Numbered from the stretch's first letter, positions 1-13,434 are shown. The stretch: DNA of 64,000 nucleotides from Taenia hydatigena (GCA_036345935.2 JADWOT020000001.1:21943187-22007186), one strand, 5' to 3'. Numbers and translations are program-made. The notes: generated by a model not told the origin, from the letters alone.

Positions 1-460
1 CGACTTCATCAGCTTGTTAACGGAGCACATTATCCAAATAATTGAATTCGTCTCTACTTTGAATTCCTCCTTCTATCTGACCAAACGTAGCATAGAGGTC
101 AAATGCTTTGCCATCAACAACTACCCCTTTTGCTCTGTCGCCACTGTTCTTCAACCAAGTTGATTATCCACTGCACGAAGCGTCGGTGCCGGTAAATACC
201 ACCGCGTTGGATGCGGAAGTATGTTCAGTAGAATGCTGCATTTAATCGGTGGAGTGAACCCCACCACCACGAGCGAAAGGATGCATCAAATCCACCTTCT
301 TTCGTCATCAAGTAATCTCCCATTATAGTGAATGCCCATGCAAAAAGATCTCGCAGCTCTGTCGTTTGGCATGCAAACGCTTGCCATTGCGTTGAATGAA
401 AGGGCCACCCTGTGAGTGGAAAAGAGAGGATGGGATATGGCCACAGGTGCGATCCTCACA
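1..460. other. No gene recognised
   Basis: Short open frames only, with no recognisable protein and no repeat partner found elsewhere in the window. Confidence 0.5.
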
Positions 461-1580
461 GTCTCAGACACCTTCTCTATGGAGTGGCAACAAAGTGTGC
501 TTGCTATCCCACCCACCTAATTGAAGGGTCTGATCTGCAGGCGAATGATGGTGAGAAATGACGACGTAACAGAGGAATCTCAGTGTAAATTTAGACAGCG
601 ATGCAACAGAGATATGGAAAAGCCCACACAGGACTGAGACATCATCGGACCAATTGAACAACTTGGGACCCTTGTGCAAATGTGTGTGAAAGTGGTGGAT
701 TGATCCTGTCATCAGAAGGGACTCTGCATAGAGGCTTCATTAGATTTATCTTCCATGCATTGTGTGTCACATCCATGGAAGTGGGTTGGTCGAACAATTC
801 TGTTTCTGCCAGTGGTGAAATACTTGTGATCGGCCTTATAAAAGACAGAGAGAGTGCAAGCCCCGTGGTCCGTAATGGCAATGACGTGTAACAACGGTGG
901 TCCAGGCAACCCTCTATTGTCAGAAATGCCTACGTACGACCAAGCAACATCTAGGCAGGTGTATGAAAAGAACTTGTTGGGGAGGGAATGCGCACTCCCC
1001 TGTTTCACTTTGCTAATCGCTTTCCATAAGCAAACCTGCATTCGGCACTCAGTGAATTGATGGGACGAGGGTCAGCACATCCACCACGATTCTGGGCAGT
1101 TCACAGTGTTTATGATGCCTCAAGCACTAAGTAACTGGGAACACTGGAAGCAAAACCAATGGTTTAGCACACAGTGAAGTACTGCCCTCACACTTGTCCA
1201 CTCCATTACTTGGATGTTGCCAAACTCAGTAGCAAATTTGCGTGTAAGTCAATTCGACCGGTTTGCCTTCAGCAATGCAACCGAATTCCATGCGGTAAAT
1301 CTAGGTTTGCCTTTTCCATGTAAAAATAATTGTGTCACTTCCAAAGCGCTATGTCTGCCAACACATACAGAGGTGCCTTCAGCACCGCAGCATTGACAAC
1401 GCACAAGTTGGTTATTAAAACCTTCGGCTCCTGAGTGAATGTAGGGCACTTTGTTATCCGCGCCTGCAGTGAACATTGCGCCTCATGGGACAACGAGCTG
1501 TCTTTTCTGCAATCACTTTAGGCGTTCACTGACCACTTGGTGGACCAGACACTAAAAGATGCATCGTGGTCGACCTTGCT
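460..1580 (+). repeat. Diverged copy of a dispersed repeat also present at 14.97-16.46 and 26.35-27.84 kb
   Basis: Blocks align in the same order with the segment downstream of ENTPD. Shared phrases include GTGCGATCCTCACAG, GAAGGGTCTGAT, CCGTAATGGCAATGACGTGT, TTGTCAGAAATGC and CTTTTCTGCAATCACTT. Substitutions and indels are many, so this is an old copy. Open frames here are broken and different between copies, so I see no coding function. The element type is unknown. Confidence 0.75.
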
Positions 1581-4439
1581 TCAATCATCCTTGGACCGAG
1601 CAGTGGTTAGAGAAGGACATCATCGAATGGATGGCGGCTGCAACAGTGTACAGGAAATGGGAGCTAAATGGGTTTTAAAATTTGTTCCATTGTCAGAAGT
1701 CAACGGCGTTAGGTAGGTCATGAGGCTCGCATAATACACAGGTCGCCTCCCACCCAAAGGACGCATTCAAAAAAACAGCTTCTGCAGCACAACTTTGTGT
1801 GGTCATGAACATGCCAATTTCTGGTGTTACAAACCAATTGTTCCAACTGTTCCAAAGTTAAAATAACTTTTAATTCAATCACCGTTGACATGTCCAATTT
1901 GTGAAGACGCTTTCGGTTCACAAGTATCAGGCAACACGGACTCGCTGCCAACTTCCTGACGCACCATGTGACACCTCTGCTTCATTGATGCATAAAATCA
2001 TTTTAGAGACATTAAAATCATCGCTGATCCTGATCCTTTAGCAATTGTATTGATAGGAAATATTAGAATAGAATCACGTTGAATGCTAAATGCCTTTGCT
2101 TGTGAATAGGTAGCAAAAGTGTGGAACTCCTCTCTTTACACGCCGGAATGATTTTCCACCAGAATTGGAACGCAGTTGGATCAAAATGGTCTTCACACAC
2201 AAACACACATAATGATGACAGACGTCTTGGCCTTCTGTACTATATCCATTCCCAATCCACCTGATTTCATCAAACGTAGTACTATTTCTCAAGGCAAATT
2301 ACCGACAAACATCCTCCATCGCCTCCCTGGAGAAAGTGAGGGTTGAAGTGGAGATGTAAATGAGGCATAGGTTCGAGGTAAGGACGAGATTTTGACCTCA
2401 ATCTGTCTACTAACCACCTATGTAATTAGGCCTAGGAGGTACATAATCTAGCGAACATCTAAAGGTGATCTGTAATGCACCAACTCCTGTTAGCCCAAAC
2501 GAATAAGAGTTTGTTCAAATTTTACTCGAAGTCAGTCTTGACAGCGTCCGCTTCTACCACGTTCTGTCCACTGCTCTGGCTTATCAATCTTCACGAAATT
2601 CAACAGCTAAGCAGGAGAATCCATGATACCCTTCAAAACGACTAAAAGAAACCAACTGCTTTAAATGCTACGAGTTCTCAAAGGGACTCTTGATGACCAA
2701 CCGTAGGAGAAGGCAAACGATTGACTGTGCAGTTGGTCAACAAGTTGCTTTCCCACCAACATCTCCACCTCTCAATCTGCACATACGCACAATCACATGC
2801 ATAAAAGCATCGCATTTTGCAAAAGTGAAATATGTTTTCAGAAGAGGACCAGAGAAATGAACGAGTCACACGATGAATGCAGTAAGTCACTGTGAGTGAT
2901 TCCGAACACTCACATGGAGAACACGCTTCCGCTTGGGGGCAATTCCACCTGAAGGGGAAGCCCAGTTCCTCTTGTGGGTGAAAACACAAATAAGGTAAAA
3001 CATGACGATGTTGCCACCACTCAGTAAGCTTGAGCTGTCTCATCTGCTCGATCCCGTCGACTTGGACTTCTTTTTTCTACATTTGAGAATGCTTGCCATA
3101 GAAAAGGAGAACTTGAGTCGTTATTTGGTGCCAAAGTTGACACCAAACGCTATTTGATCCATAAATTATTTTGAAAGGCTCTAATTTATGGCATCTCCTT
3201 TAGCATTCTCTATAATACGGTTGTCAACGTCATAAACATGTCCTGAACCATCTGAGTTGTTGCAATGAAGCTTAGCCCATGCGTCTATGTTTAATTGAAA
3301 AGGCAGAGCATTCATTCTGCCTCCTAAGAGCACACCTTTTGACACGCCAAATGTCCATTACTTTCTCAAATCATGAGTCTCTCAAGGCAAGCCGAGGCCA
3401 CAATTCACCTAAAAGAGCTTGAAAATCCTGTGTACATGTATGCTGATGATCAAGCACATCCTACCAATGTGATCACACTCTGTGCTGTTGTTTGACTTGC
3501 AAATCACACGTGACTGTGCCAATGTGCTTCCGTGTGAACGACCGCTTGGGCACGTGAAGTGGTTGCAGTTGTCGGCGAGATGACGCTGGCTGGACGCGGT
3601 GGCGTGCACTTGCAATTTAGCTGTCAGGAGGCTGAGTGGTGGAAGTCGTTGTCGCTGAAGTTGCCACACTACTTTAGTGCACTTGGATCAGCGTCGACTT
3701 CTGGTGGTGATCGTCAGGTCGACAAGGTAAGAGGTCATTAGCTGAGTGCCTGTGAGTATCTGAAAGACACCAATTATTGGTTTCTCTTAATCTCATTCCT
3801 GCCAGATACAATCGCACTGCATTGTTGACAGATCTGCCTCAGTTTTATCATCACGTGCTAGACAACGTCGTCTGTGCTACTAAATAGTATTCAATAAAGC
3901 GCTTTTGTGCAACTTTTGCGATGGGGGTAAGTTGGTGAGACGAGAAGGCAAATAGCTTCGTCGGATCAGCACCTGAAGGTGGAAGTCGACGTTCTCAGGC
4001 GCAGTGCCTCCACCCCACAAACACGTGCGATGCCTCTATTTACGCTAGTCTGGATAACCGCCAATGCGTGGCATTTGCACAGCTCAGTTATTTCTGGCGA
4101 TGCCTTCCAAATGATGTAAGCGCCCCAACTTTTCCATAGCCCCTTCACTTGGCTACACATATTACGCACGACAGTAGACAAGACGATTGTTCATTACCCC
4201 TGGACGTGGCCAGTCATACGGCTACTCCACTTCAGCCAAATGAAATGCAAATTATCACAGCCTGACAGTCACAAAGCGCCACTATTCGTGGGTTTTCATC
4301 CATCCACCTCCATTTGCTGCATGGTGTCAACGGATGTGCGAAACGCTAAATGTCAGGTGCACTTCAAAGCCTTTGCTCCACACCTTCGATGACTCTCGTT
4401 AATAAAAATATTCCTCTGCACTCATTTATAGAGCTCGGA
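1581..4439. other. No gene recognised
   Basis: The longest open stretch is 121 codons on the minus strand (2678-3043), with no recognisable domain. It is Cys- and Trp-rich in a way typical of random frames. Confidence 0.5.
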
Positions 4440-5940
4440 TAAGGGTATACTTGTCTAAACCTACAAAGGCTTTCAAGTGGAGATGCTACAAGAGCCTCAG
4501 CCAACGGCGCGCAACATATGAAAGGCATGGACGCCTCAAGACAGCCCTACGTCGCCTTTTGGCATTGGTAGTTAACGTCCAGCACGTAACTTACGTGGAT
4601 GGACGCAAGATGGAGAGATGGATGTTGTAACAATCTAATTTACCATTGGGCTTAACTGATCTTCCTTTCCTTGTCACAATGGCTTACTTTGACTTCAATA
4701 TCGCGTGTAAGCACCCAAATCCACCTGTCAAAGGATTAAATGAAGGATCGCTGATCTATACCTTCAAGCCAGTATCCTTAATAAAACAAATGGAAAGATT
4801 AACCTCATGGTGCGACTACCGTATCCCCAGAGAACTGGAATGTAATGAAAGACTCGTTGATCAAAGGTGGTTCGACAACAAATTGACATTGCAGCATTGT
4901 AAACTAAAAAGCGGAAATGTTGCATATTCACCTTGACAAATAAATGCCAACAAGAGGTGCGATGATTACCCTCCCAAAGAGCACTACAATCGGTGGATTG
5001 CATTTCAGCATAAAAGACAAAAGCAAAACAACTTTTGTGCTCTTGCTTAAATCTGGAGAGTGGGGTTTGCTTTTTATTATCTAATATGATCTCTCGCACT
5101 ACGCCAGCCTCATCCATACCCATCATTCAATCCATCAATCTAGCGTCCTTTCACAGCTTTCGTGATTCGTGCGTTGGGGTTGAGTTCATTTCTCCCCTTA
5201 AACCCTTTTTAAGACTCTTCAAAATCTCTTTTAACCGGTTACAGTAATTGGTTTCTATTTTAGAATTCTCTAATACCTATGTGGGAAAGAAGTCCGTGCT
5301 GTGATCGTTGCTCCCATTAGAAGCTCCTCTGCTATGGTTCCGTCGTGGGGCACTACAAACACCCCAATGAGGGTCACCTCGTGAGTCAGCGTTGACAATC
5401 ACACCTATTTTGACAGAGCGGTAACTCAGTGCCAGTCCTACCACATTGTCACAGGCGTATGGAGTGACAAGTTGATAGGTTCGCGGTGTTTACGTTAGGG
5501 ACATCAAATAGACTTCAAATGAAAGAAAATTGATCCAACTCGCTTCTTATTAAATGGAGGCAACTTGCAGCTTGAAATGGACCTTTGGTAGGTCACTGCA
5601 GCGGTCATTTCTAAGTAATGATTAACTTGACAAGAAGAAGGTCATTTCTATCCTTTCTGTTTTAGTGCCACTGCCCTTTGTAATAGGAACTAATGCTAGT
5701 GATTTGCCACAAAACTCAATCAAGGGTAGTAAGAAAGGCTACCTTAGGCTAGTGAGACGCAACTTATTCACGGGTAAAGGCAGACTAACACAATGGAGAG
5801 GATGTAGAGTTTAGGAGTGTTGCCATCCTCGCGGTGCTAGCTGATGAGTTGCCTTGATTGAAAACACACCCACACAGTCTGAAGGAGAGCATTGTGTTAT
5901 TGTGACGTCAAGCACTTATTGGCTTCTACCAGTTTGAAAG
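4440..5940 (+). repeat. Diverged copy of the palindrome-family repeat
   Basis: Two parts. At 4440-4935 the sequence matches the reverse complement of about 57.45-57.9 kb; both translate to a shared pattern LFLVTMA, then CKH and NE. At 5310-5940 it is colinear with 37.11-38.3 kb, sharing TAGTGATTTGCCACAAAAC, GAAGGAGAGC and CACTTATTGGCTT, but about 0.6 kb is missing between two blocks. I see no intact gene. Confidence 0.7.
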
Positions 5941-6087
5941 GAAAAAAGATACAAATACACAAGGAATGAATTGAGCCCACTGTGCCTTTTGTAAAATGGA
6001 GAAGTGAAGATTTACAGTTTGTGTCTATGTCTACTGTAGCGTTCCAAGACCTTGTTAAGGGCAAAAAACGCATTATATTAGGGTAGA

Positions 6088-6090
<3 letters not shown>

Positions 6091-6125
<35 letters not shown>
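6091..6125. repeat. (TA)n microsatellite
   Basis: An uninterrupted run of about 17 TA units follows AGAATACA and ends at TATGTATA. It lies just before a copy of the GGCTAGGGC-containing short repeat at about 6.13 kb. Confidence 0.95.
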
Positions 6126-6129
<4 letters not shown>

Positions 6130-6130
6130 A

Positions 6131-6190
6131 GCATGGTCCAGAGGCCAGCCCACCCAGCTAGGGCCATGCAGACACCCAAATGCCTCTAGC
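6131..6190 (+). repeat. Short dispersed repeat core (GGCTAGGGC family), copy a
   Basis: It reads GAGGCCAGCCCACCCAGCTA followed by GGGCCATGC and ACACCCAAATG. The same order occurs at 46.68 kb (plus) and 58.15 kb (minus). Confidence 0.65.
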
Positions 6191-7071
6191 AGAAATCGGC
6201 TACATACAAACTGTGTTAGTAAGCTGTTGATCTCATCTCCGCGTAAGTTCCTCTGTAATAATATTCCTAAAATCGCAAAAAATGACGCTACGTAAGTGTA
6301 AATTTCAGGTTGATAGACAGAAATGTAAAACCATTAGATTTTAGTATTTTTGAGAATATTAAGGCTTGTAGGTGACCAATAGCATGATATTCGTTTGATG
6401 TGTAAGTCTGTGCTAGCTCTTTTTGCACTGAACATGCCTTGAAACAATACACAAAAACATACAAAATTGTTTATTGCAAGCAAAAATTCAAGATAGAATA
6501 GCACCTGCTGAGTTTTGCAGTCAATCCTTTCTTAATTTGAAGACGCCCGCAGCAACATTTAAACATTTGTCATTTATTAGTCTTAATGGTCAAAATTCTT
6601 TATGTTTTCTTTTGCTTAAGCAAGTAAATTGGCGTCTCAAGGTCAGTCAGCGCGAAAGCCAGTACGCGAATCGGGGCATCATAGGCAGCATGGCGGTGGA
6701 GAGTATGCTCGTTTCTTTTTCTTATGCCTTTAAGTCACTAAGATAAGCAGTTTAATTAGACTTAACTTAGCCTAACATGGAAAGTTTAAATAGATAATGA
6801 CAATCAAACAAATGGCTAATATGACGTTTAACACTTAGAATATTTTGATGCATGTTTATTGTGAATCCAAGGCATATTTTTAGCAAATAACTAGTTTCCT
6901 TTGTTTCGCTAGTGCTTTGAGTTTGCGGTTTAGTCAGAATGTTGATTTTACCCTTTACGCTGAAATTTTACACAACCTCAAACTACCTCATTGCACTTTA
7001 CCAAAATAATTGAAGAGTTTGGGGCAATAAGTGAGGTGATCGTCAAATATTCACGACGTCCTGTGTACATA
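6191..7071. other. Upstream region of ENTPD copy 1
   Basis: This should hold the promoter and any 5' exon. The frame of exon 1 is open from 6964 (RRPVYIL before the Met at 7072) but has no ATG, so the start may be 7072, or an upstream exon may be spliced on. No convincing TATA box or other element was picked out. Confidence 0.4.
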
Positions 7072-10000
7072 CTGATGGCCACCATGTTGGCGGGTCTCAT
7101 TGCTATCACTATACTCGCCGTACTCGCCGCGATCAGTATGAATCCTCCTACTAAAGTAAGCTGTTGTCTTCCAAACGAATAAGCGCATTATATTTGAGTC
7201 GTTTTTTCTCCTACTTTAATCGGAGATCAGTTTTAAACTCCTATATTATAATACTCTAAAGGGAGTAGGTTTGAAGTGGAAGGTAGTTAGTCTGGGCGCA
7301 TTGTCTTTGCTTTGAGTACAAAACTTTTTGATAGAATAAGTCAAGGATTTGATTGTTGCCCAAGCTTTGTTAACTTTAGAAAAATGCCAGAATACCGTAA
7401 AATACGTACATAAACTTCCCTTAATTGTGAATTTTTTGGCAAAATAGGAAGAATTGTAATTTTTTTATTAAATGCGGATTTTCTCCTAAGTTTCTTGTTT
7501 CTCATCGCCCTTGTTACCTCAATATTTTCCAAATTATACGCAGTACTTGCTCGTAATTGATTGTGGACTGAGTGTCTGCAAGTTTACCCTCTTCGAATAC
7601 ACTGACTGGTATGGTCGAACAAACGCTTGGATTCATCAGCGCAGCTATTACTCAATTAGTGGGTCTCATTTTGGCGCGTTAAAAAGAAAATATAGACACC
7701 GGTCCTCTTCATTTTGTCATACTTCTTTCAGGTCCTGGAACGTCCTTCTTTGTTGACAATCCCAAAGTTGTCGCTGATGCGATTGTACAGGAGGCTGACG
7801 CAGTAATCACCAGAGGAGTCCCAACAGACCGCCGGAAGGACACTCGCATCTTCCTTGGAGCTGTGGCAGGTATTCGGATTCTGGAGTAAGCAACCTTGAT
7901 AACCTAATCGATTCCATGCAACCTGAGTACAAAGATTTGTAAGAAGGAATCCGTGAATCATAGTCGATCCCTCAAAAGCAGTCATGGAAAAACTGCAAAG
8001 TCTATGAGGAGCTGCAGAATATCGTGTGTACGCTGAAGCACCTCAAAAACCTTGTTAGCTGCATTCCCAAAATCTTTGCTACTGATAACTATGGATGACA
8101 CACTTGTAGAAAGACGAGTCCGGAAAAGGTGCAGGCGTTACTGGAGGCGTTGAGGAATGCACTGGCAGGCTCGGCGTCGGAAGGAGTGGTGGTGAGCAAG
8201 ATGGAGGATGTAAGGGGGGTGAGTGGTCCAGACGAGGGTATCTACGCCTGGTTGGCGGCCAATTACCTCATGGGGAACTTTATAATGGTGGGTAAAACAT
8301 TCTATTTGTATCCATGCAGTCCACTCTCATGCACCCACACTTCTGTCCATCCATCTGTCCATACCTTCACGGGCGCCACCTAGTGGCCAATAATAACGAA
8401 GCACATGAGATGGTAACAGTCAAAGCCGGTAGCCTAAGAGACAGACGCAAGCGCCTTTTGAGGCGTCCACATCATTTATGAGTACAACAATATTATGGCT
8501 GAGGCTTTGGTCATAGAAGTTTTTGGAATCGACAGTTAGCAGGCATAGGCATTCTTGTTTTAGACTTCTGCATTCAAATGGAGAAGTATATGTCAATAAA
8601 ATCACCCTGGTGCGTGTGACTTGGCACCTCTTTTGCACAGAGCAACAATAATTAGCGTGCGCTGTTTACAGCAGCATTTTGCCTTCCACAAACCAGTTCT
8701 TTTGCTTTCTTAATCATGTGCCCTGAAACGCCCTTATTCCAGCCTTTTAGTTTGCCTCCGCCTAGCAACCCATCATTCATGTGATTAAATGTGCTTTGAA
8801 GGAAAAAACGTTTATTATTATCAACTGCTTTTCGAAACCATGGTTATTGGTGTCTCACCAAGCTGGTCAAATGCTAAACGAGACATTAATGTCAATAGCA
8901 AGCACCTCTGATGGCTGACTTAAGCCATTACAAGATTCACCAGCATTAGTAGGATCAAAGCAATCTGTTTACCTAAATTTTGCTACTGGGTAGACTGCTA
9001 TCCATCCATCTACCAATCATTCGTTCAGTATTAAATCCATTCATACATTCATCCATTTCCCTTTTATTCATTTTGGTAACCATTGCACTTTCCTCTTTTG
9101 CTTGCATTTCCCTTCGATCAGGATGCATCAATTCTTGAATTCCATGCGTTGGAAAATCAGCACCATGTCTGAGGGGATTGAAAGTCATCAAAGCTATTAT
9201 AGCCATTGACAGATGTGAGACTGTTCCACATTACTTACAAGAGGAATAAGTTGCCTGTGGTTCGACATCGCCTTTGTAGGAGAATTCGGAGTCCCGATTC
9301 CGTCCCTTGCCAATGCTCGGTGCGCTGAATTTGGGTGAGGCGAGCACCCAGATGACTTTAATGCTGTCCGCTGAAGAGGCTCTTCACGAGAGTGGAATGA
9401 ATGTAATGGCGTTCGGGCAGAGCTACAAACTCTCCAGTCACAGCCACCTTTGCTATGGGGTTGCTACAATACAGGCGCGCTATCTGGCCTTCCTGACTCA
9501 GGGCGCTGATCTGCAGGTCAGTGTTGATGATGATAGCGAATGACAGCCTACTGATGAAATATCAGTAAAGGGTTTAACAATGTCAGGGTAGGATGGAGAA
9601 AATTAAGGGTAAGCCTGCTTTTAGAATGTGAAATGGGACATAGGACATCTCTAGGGAATTAGCCTGTCAGGTATACACGTCCAGGGATTGCTTTACTGTT
9701 GCAAAAATGGGCAGATCTTGATGCTGCGGTCAAGGAGCTCTACGAGAAACGCGGAATGGGTCCAGTTAATAAGAACGTTGTTCTGTTCCTGCTGAATTAT
9801 CAATGCCTACCGTTGTAATATCATATAAGTTATCGACTAACTTGGGAACATTTTGTGGATGTTGTAGCATCCAGTGGCGAGTCCGTGTCATCAGAGTGGA
9901 TTGAGCATGGAGGTGGCCTCTGACGATATCTTCCAGGCTCCCTGCATTATATCAACTGGAGAGGATATAATGGGACCCTCCATTCTTAGACCATCGGTGA

Positions 10001-13000
10001 GAATGCTTTCGAATCTGTCTTTTAAAAAGGACAAATTAATACTAGGTATTTGAGTTTCAGTTTGCAATACTTCGGTGTAATTTTGCACTCATTTCCACCA
10101 CGCTATCAGAGATGCCGAGGTTTATTTAAGACTATTTAGAATAGGCAACTGGGAAGTACTTGGGAGCAGGGGCATGTACACTTCCCTGTTTCACCCTGTT
10201 ACGTCCCATTTAAAGATTTCGTCTCCATTTAAATAATGCACTATAATGGGCTTTGATTTCATGTGCCGTTTCTCTTGGGTGTGAACGCAGAAGAGATCTG
10301 CACCTGAATGGTGCAAATGGTGCGAGGAGTGTGCTGCGGTAAACACTTAGTTGAAGGTTTTACATACTTTTTTAAAAGTGAAATTTACTTTAATTCTTAA
10401 GACTTTCTTAAAAATAGGCTGATTACTTTAATGCGTGAATGTGATAACACATGCCAACTCATTCTATGATTGGTCCCGCAACCATCCATTCATCAAGCCA
10501 ATCCCACATCCATCCCTCTCTGTGCAGGACCTACTAGGATCAATGCGACGGCTGTTTGAGCAAAGTTGAGTTAGACATTTTGACCTTCACAACAATGCCA
10601 AATACAATCCTTCCTGATTATTTTCTATACAGCTGTGAATGCATTTGCTCCCCTCTAACATCCATTTTATCGTAAGGGAGCGCCGACGAAGATTGCGTTC
10701 AGAGGGGACTACGACGCCACCACTTGTGGCCAGACTATTGAAGCAATATTTGCAAATGGCTCCTTCGCTGACTTCTATCTTCCACGCCTCCGTGGCAGCT
10801 TTGTGGTAAGTCTTCTGACTATCCAAGCATTAGTGTTAAGTCAATCCGGAAAAATCTTCATAGCTTCGTGTTGTTTGACGCAATGAGTCGGACGCATGAG
10901 TCAAAAGGACTGGATGTCTCAAATCCCACGGACCACGCTTTCGGTTCATTCAACCTTTTAGTGCTTAGGAGTGAATGAGTCAAATAGACAAGGAGTATTC
11001 AACACATCAATCTGCTCATCATCGTCATCATCGTTAGTCGCATCCATGCCTTAAGTGAAGGTGAGGCGCTCCAAGTAGATGACCTAGACTACGCAATCAC
11101 TTTAAACACCCATTCTTTCAATGCAACAGGCAGACAGAGCCGACAACTTCAAAAAAGGTTTTCGTGGCCTTATGGTTGATTTGTTGCCTTTTCAGGGAAT
11201 CCACAAGTTGTGGGAGGTTGTCACCTCCTTCAAGAGAGCCAATCAATCGGTCAAAGTGACTCTAACCGAATTCGCCACTGCAATTGAAAGGTTCTGCACG
11301 AGTAGCTGGACAACTGTGAGTCTACTACATCACCGTAAACCTTTTTTAACTCGGCTTTGGGCCGTTAGATTTAATATCAAATTTTTTAGTTCCTTTATGC
11401 TTGGTGTGTCAAATAGCAGTGACAAAGCATTCCACTAGCACTAGTGCGTCCTACTGCTCTAAACTGGTGATGCTTTGACAACAATGCTATGAGCCTTTCC
11501 TGCTCCCTAGACACTTTCTTAGAGTGTCGAGGAGTCCTTGTTTGCTCACGCATCCAAATGCATTTTCATCTGGCACGGAATTTAAATTAAACTAGTCTTA
11601 AGTTTCCATAGTGCCAACCGAAATCTACCTCGCCTCACTTGCAATATTATGGCAAAGAATTTGATTGATATCGACTTGTTTTAGAGGAGGTCGAATGCTC
11701 CCTTTTCACCCCTTCTCTTCCAATGACAATCTGTTTTAGCTTTCTCCATGGGAGCAAGTGACGTCAAGAGACAAGTGCCTGCAGGGTTGGATAGTGAGAA
11801 GACTACTGGAGGCTTACGGATTCAGGAGTGACAGTGATTGGAGCACGATCATCTTCCTCGGTGGAGTGAGTTTGGACCTCCTCATTTCAAAATTGTGCAT
11901 GAGAGAGAGTAATCGCCATCGCACACGACTCACCCATTGCTGTAGCTGTGGTGTCATTGTTTTGTTTTGCTCGAATTAGTAGCAGGCACATTGGAGGCAC
12001 CGTCAAACTAATCGGTGAGAAACCAACCCACTGATGGTGGTGGTGAACCCAATTCTTCACGGTTTGAGTGATTTTACTTGGGGAGCGCAGTCGGGCCACA
12101 TGGTTCTTGCGTACATGTTTCACTTTCAGTGAGTCCGCATTGGTATAGCAGCTTTTAGCGTCCAATTATGCTTGCTTTTGACAATGTTGAAGTGCTGAAT
12201 GAGGAATGGGAAGCTGAGTAGAGGTTAAAGTAGTTTGTGGATGATAGGTATTGACAACTAACTCAAAATTGGTTTAGTCACGTCGTTCAATTGTCTTCAA
12301 GTGGTGGTAAAATGAGCAGACTTAGACCTGGACCATGGTGACGAGCTGAGCAATTAATCGGTGAAACCTCGGAGTAGACGTCTTCACCTCTCGATGGACG
12401 TGAATGCGCGAGGGAGTATGGGATGCAGGTGGAGGATCGACAAAGCGCAGAGAAACTTTTTCGCACGCCTTCAAAACGTGATTGACGTTGGCCTTGGAGT
12501 GGTGAGAAGTAGGCTTCTACAACATCATGAGAGGTAGGTGTTGGTGGATTGCAGGCACCAGACCAGACATGCAATGCATCATGGAAATTATGGGACGGAA
12601 TGCGTGCTGAGATGGCCAGTTGGCAATCTCCTGCGTTCTCCCTTTGATAACCGACGATTACTTCCGCATCGTGCACCCCTCCATCCCGCGACCATCCACT
12701 TCCCATTCATTTATCCACCGACTCAACGAGGTACAACGTCTGTCCAAAGCCGATCGGCATCTAAATGATGTCAATTTAGCACAGGCTTGTCGGGATAAAA
12801 GACAACGAATCAGAGGGACAGCATATCGCTGACATTTGGAACGGTTGCGGTTGTGCAAGAGGACTAGACCTCCAACATTCATGCTACATGTATGATAATG
12901 GGGTAGAGTAAACATTACACACGGCGTCTCTTTAGTCTGTAGCGTCCTACTGTGGAGGCATGAGCTTAAGCCTAATGAGGTGGTGATAATGGTGGGTGGA

Positions 13001-13434
13001 TTTTGTAAGAAACCTGTCTCCAAGCTCCTTTCCTTGCCGGTTTGTCCCCACAGCTGTGTTAATTTTCACTTCAATGACACATGACACATAACCATGTGTG
13101 TCCACAGCCTGGCATTTGAATAAACAAATGAGAGTTGCTTTAGAATCACCCTATGTCCGCGTTGAGAATGGAGCTAGGTCTCCGGTTGAAGTCTCGCCAA
13201 CACTGCTCCGTTTGTAACGTTGTCAATGCTCCTTTTCTGTGATCTCAGGCCGGCGGAACTGTGGCCAGCTGGTCCACCGGCTATGCGCTTGATGTTACTG
13301 GTCGCGTTCCCTACACAGCACCTGCTATCCGGATGAATTTATTGGATTTCATTGTCGGCATCGCCATCTTCCTAGACATCTTCGTAATGGGCCTCTTTCT
13401 TCTCATTGCAAGATGCTGCAAGAAGCAATTGTAG
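7072..13434 (+). CDS. Ecto-nucleoside triphosphate diphosphohydrolase (ENTPD/apyrase, CD39-like), copy 1, ten exons, altered active-site motifs
   Basis: Family role: membrane ecto-enzymes that hydrolyse extracellular NTPs and NDPs. I infer these exons: (5' limit unclear)-7155, 7544-7658, 7732-7885, 8110-8287, 9280-9516, 9868-9996, 10677-10805, 11196-11315, 11740-11865, 13249-13434. All junctions are GT-AG and every phase matches, giving 485 codons from the first in-frame ATG at 7072. The frame is open upstream to a stop at 6961, so the true start may lie in an unseen exon. The N-terminal membrane segment is about residues 1-22. ACR1 is VIDCGLSVCK (32-41), ACR2 GAVAGIRIL (109-117), ACR3 GPDEGIYAW (157-165) with the catalytic-type Glu160, ACR4 GALNLGEASTQ (189-199), and ACR5 SWSTGYALDV (431-440). 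The C-terminal membrane segment is about 455-478, followed by a tail ending CCKKQL. Typical ENTPDs have DxGSS, GATAG and DLGG; here these read DCGLS, GAVAG and NLGE, so activity may be lost or changed. Length is normal for the family. Family assignment is firm; activity is not. Confidence 0.9.
8995..9075 (+). repeat. Degenerate ATCC/ATTC simple repeat
   Basis: Degenerate TATCCATCCATC and ATTCATACATTCATCCATT runs lie in ENTPD intron 4. The unit-2 version at about 20.35-20.44 kb carries about 19 extra bases. Confidence 0.8.

Noticed and set aside
12287..12706. 139-codon minus-strand open frame, kept in both tandem units
   Set aside because: It lies in ENTPD intron 9. Preservation is explained by the recent duplication, and the peptide has no recognisable domain.
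13249..13434. Terminal hydrophobic exon first read as a tetraspanin tail
   Set aside because: It joins in phase to exons with ACR2-ACR4 and carries the ACR5-like SWSTGYALDV, so it is the ENTPD C-terminus.
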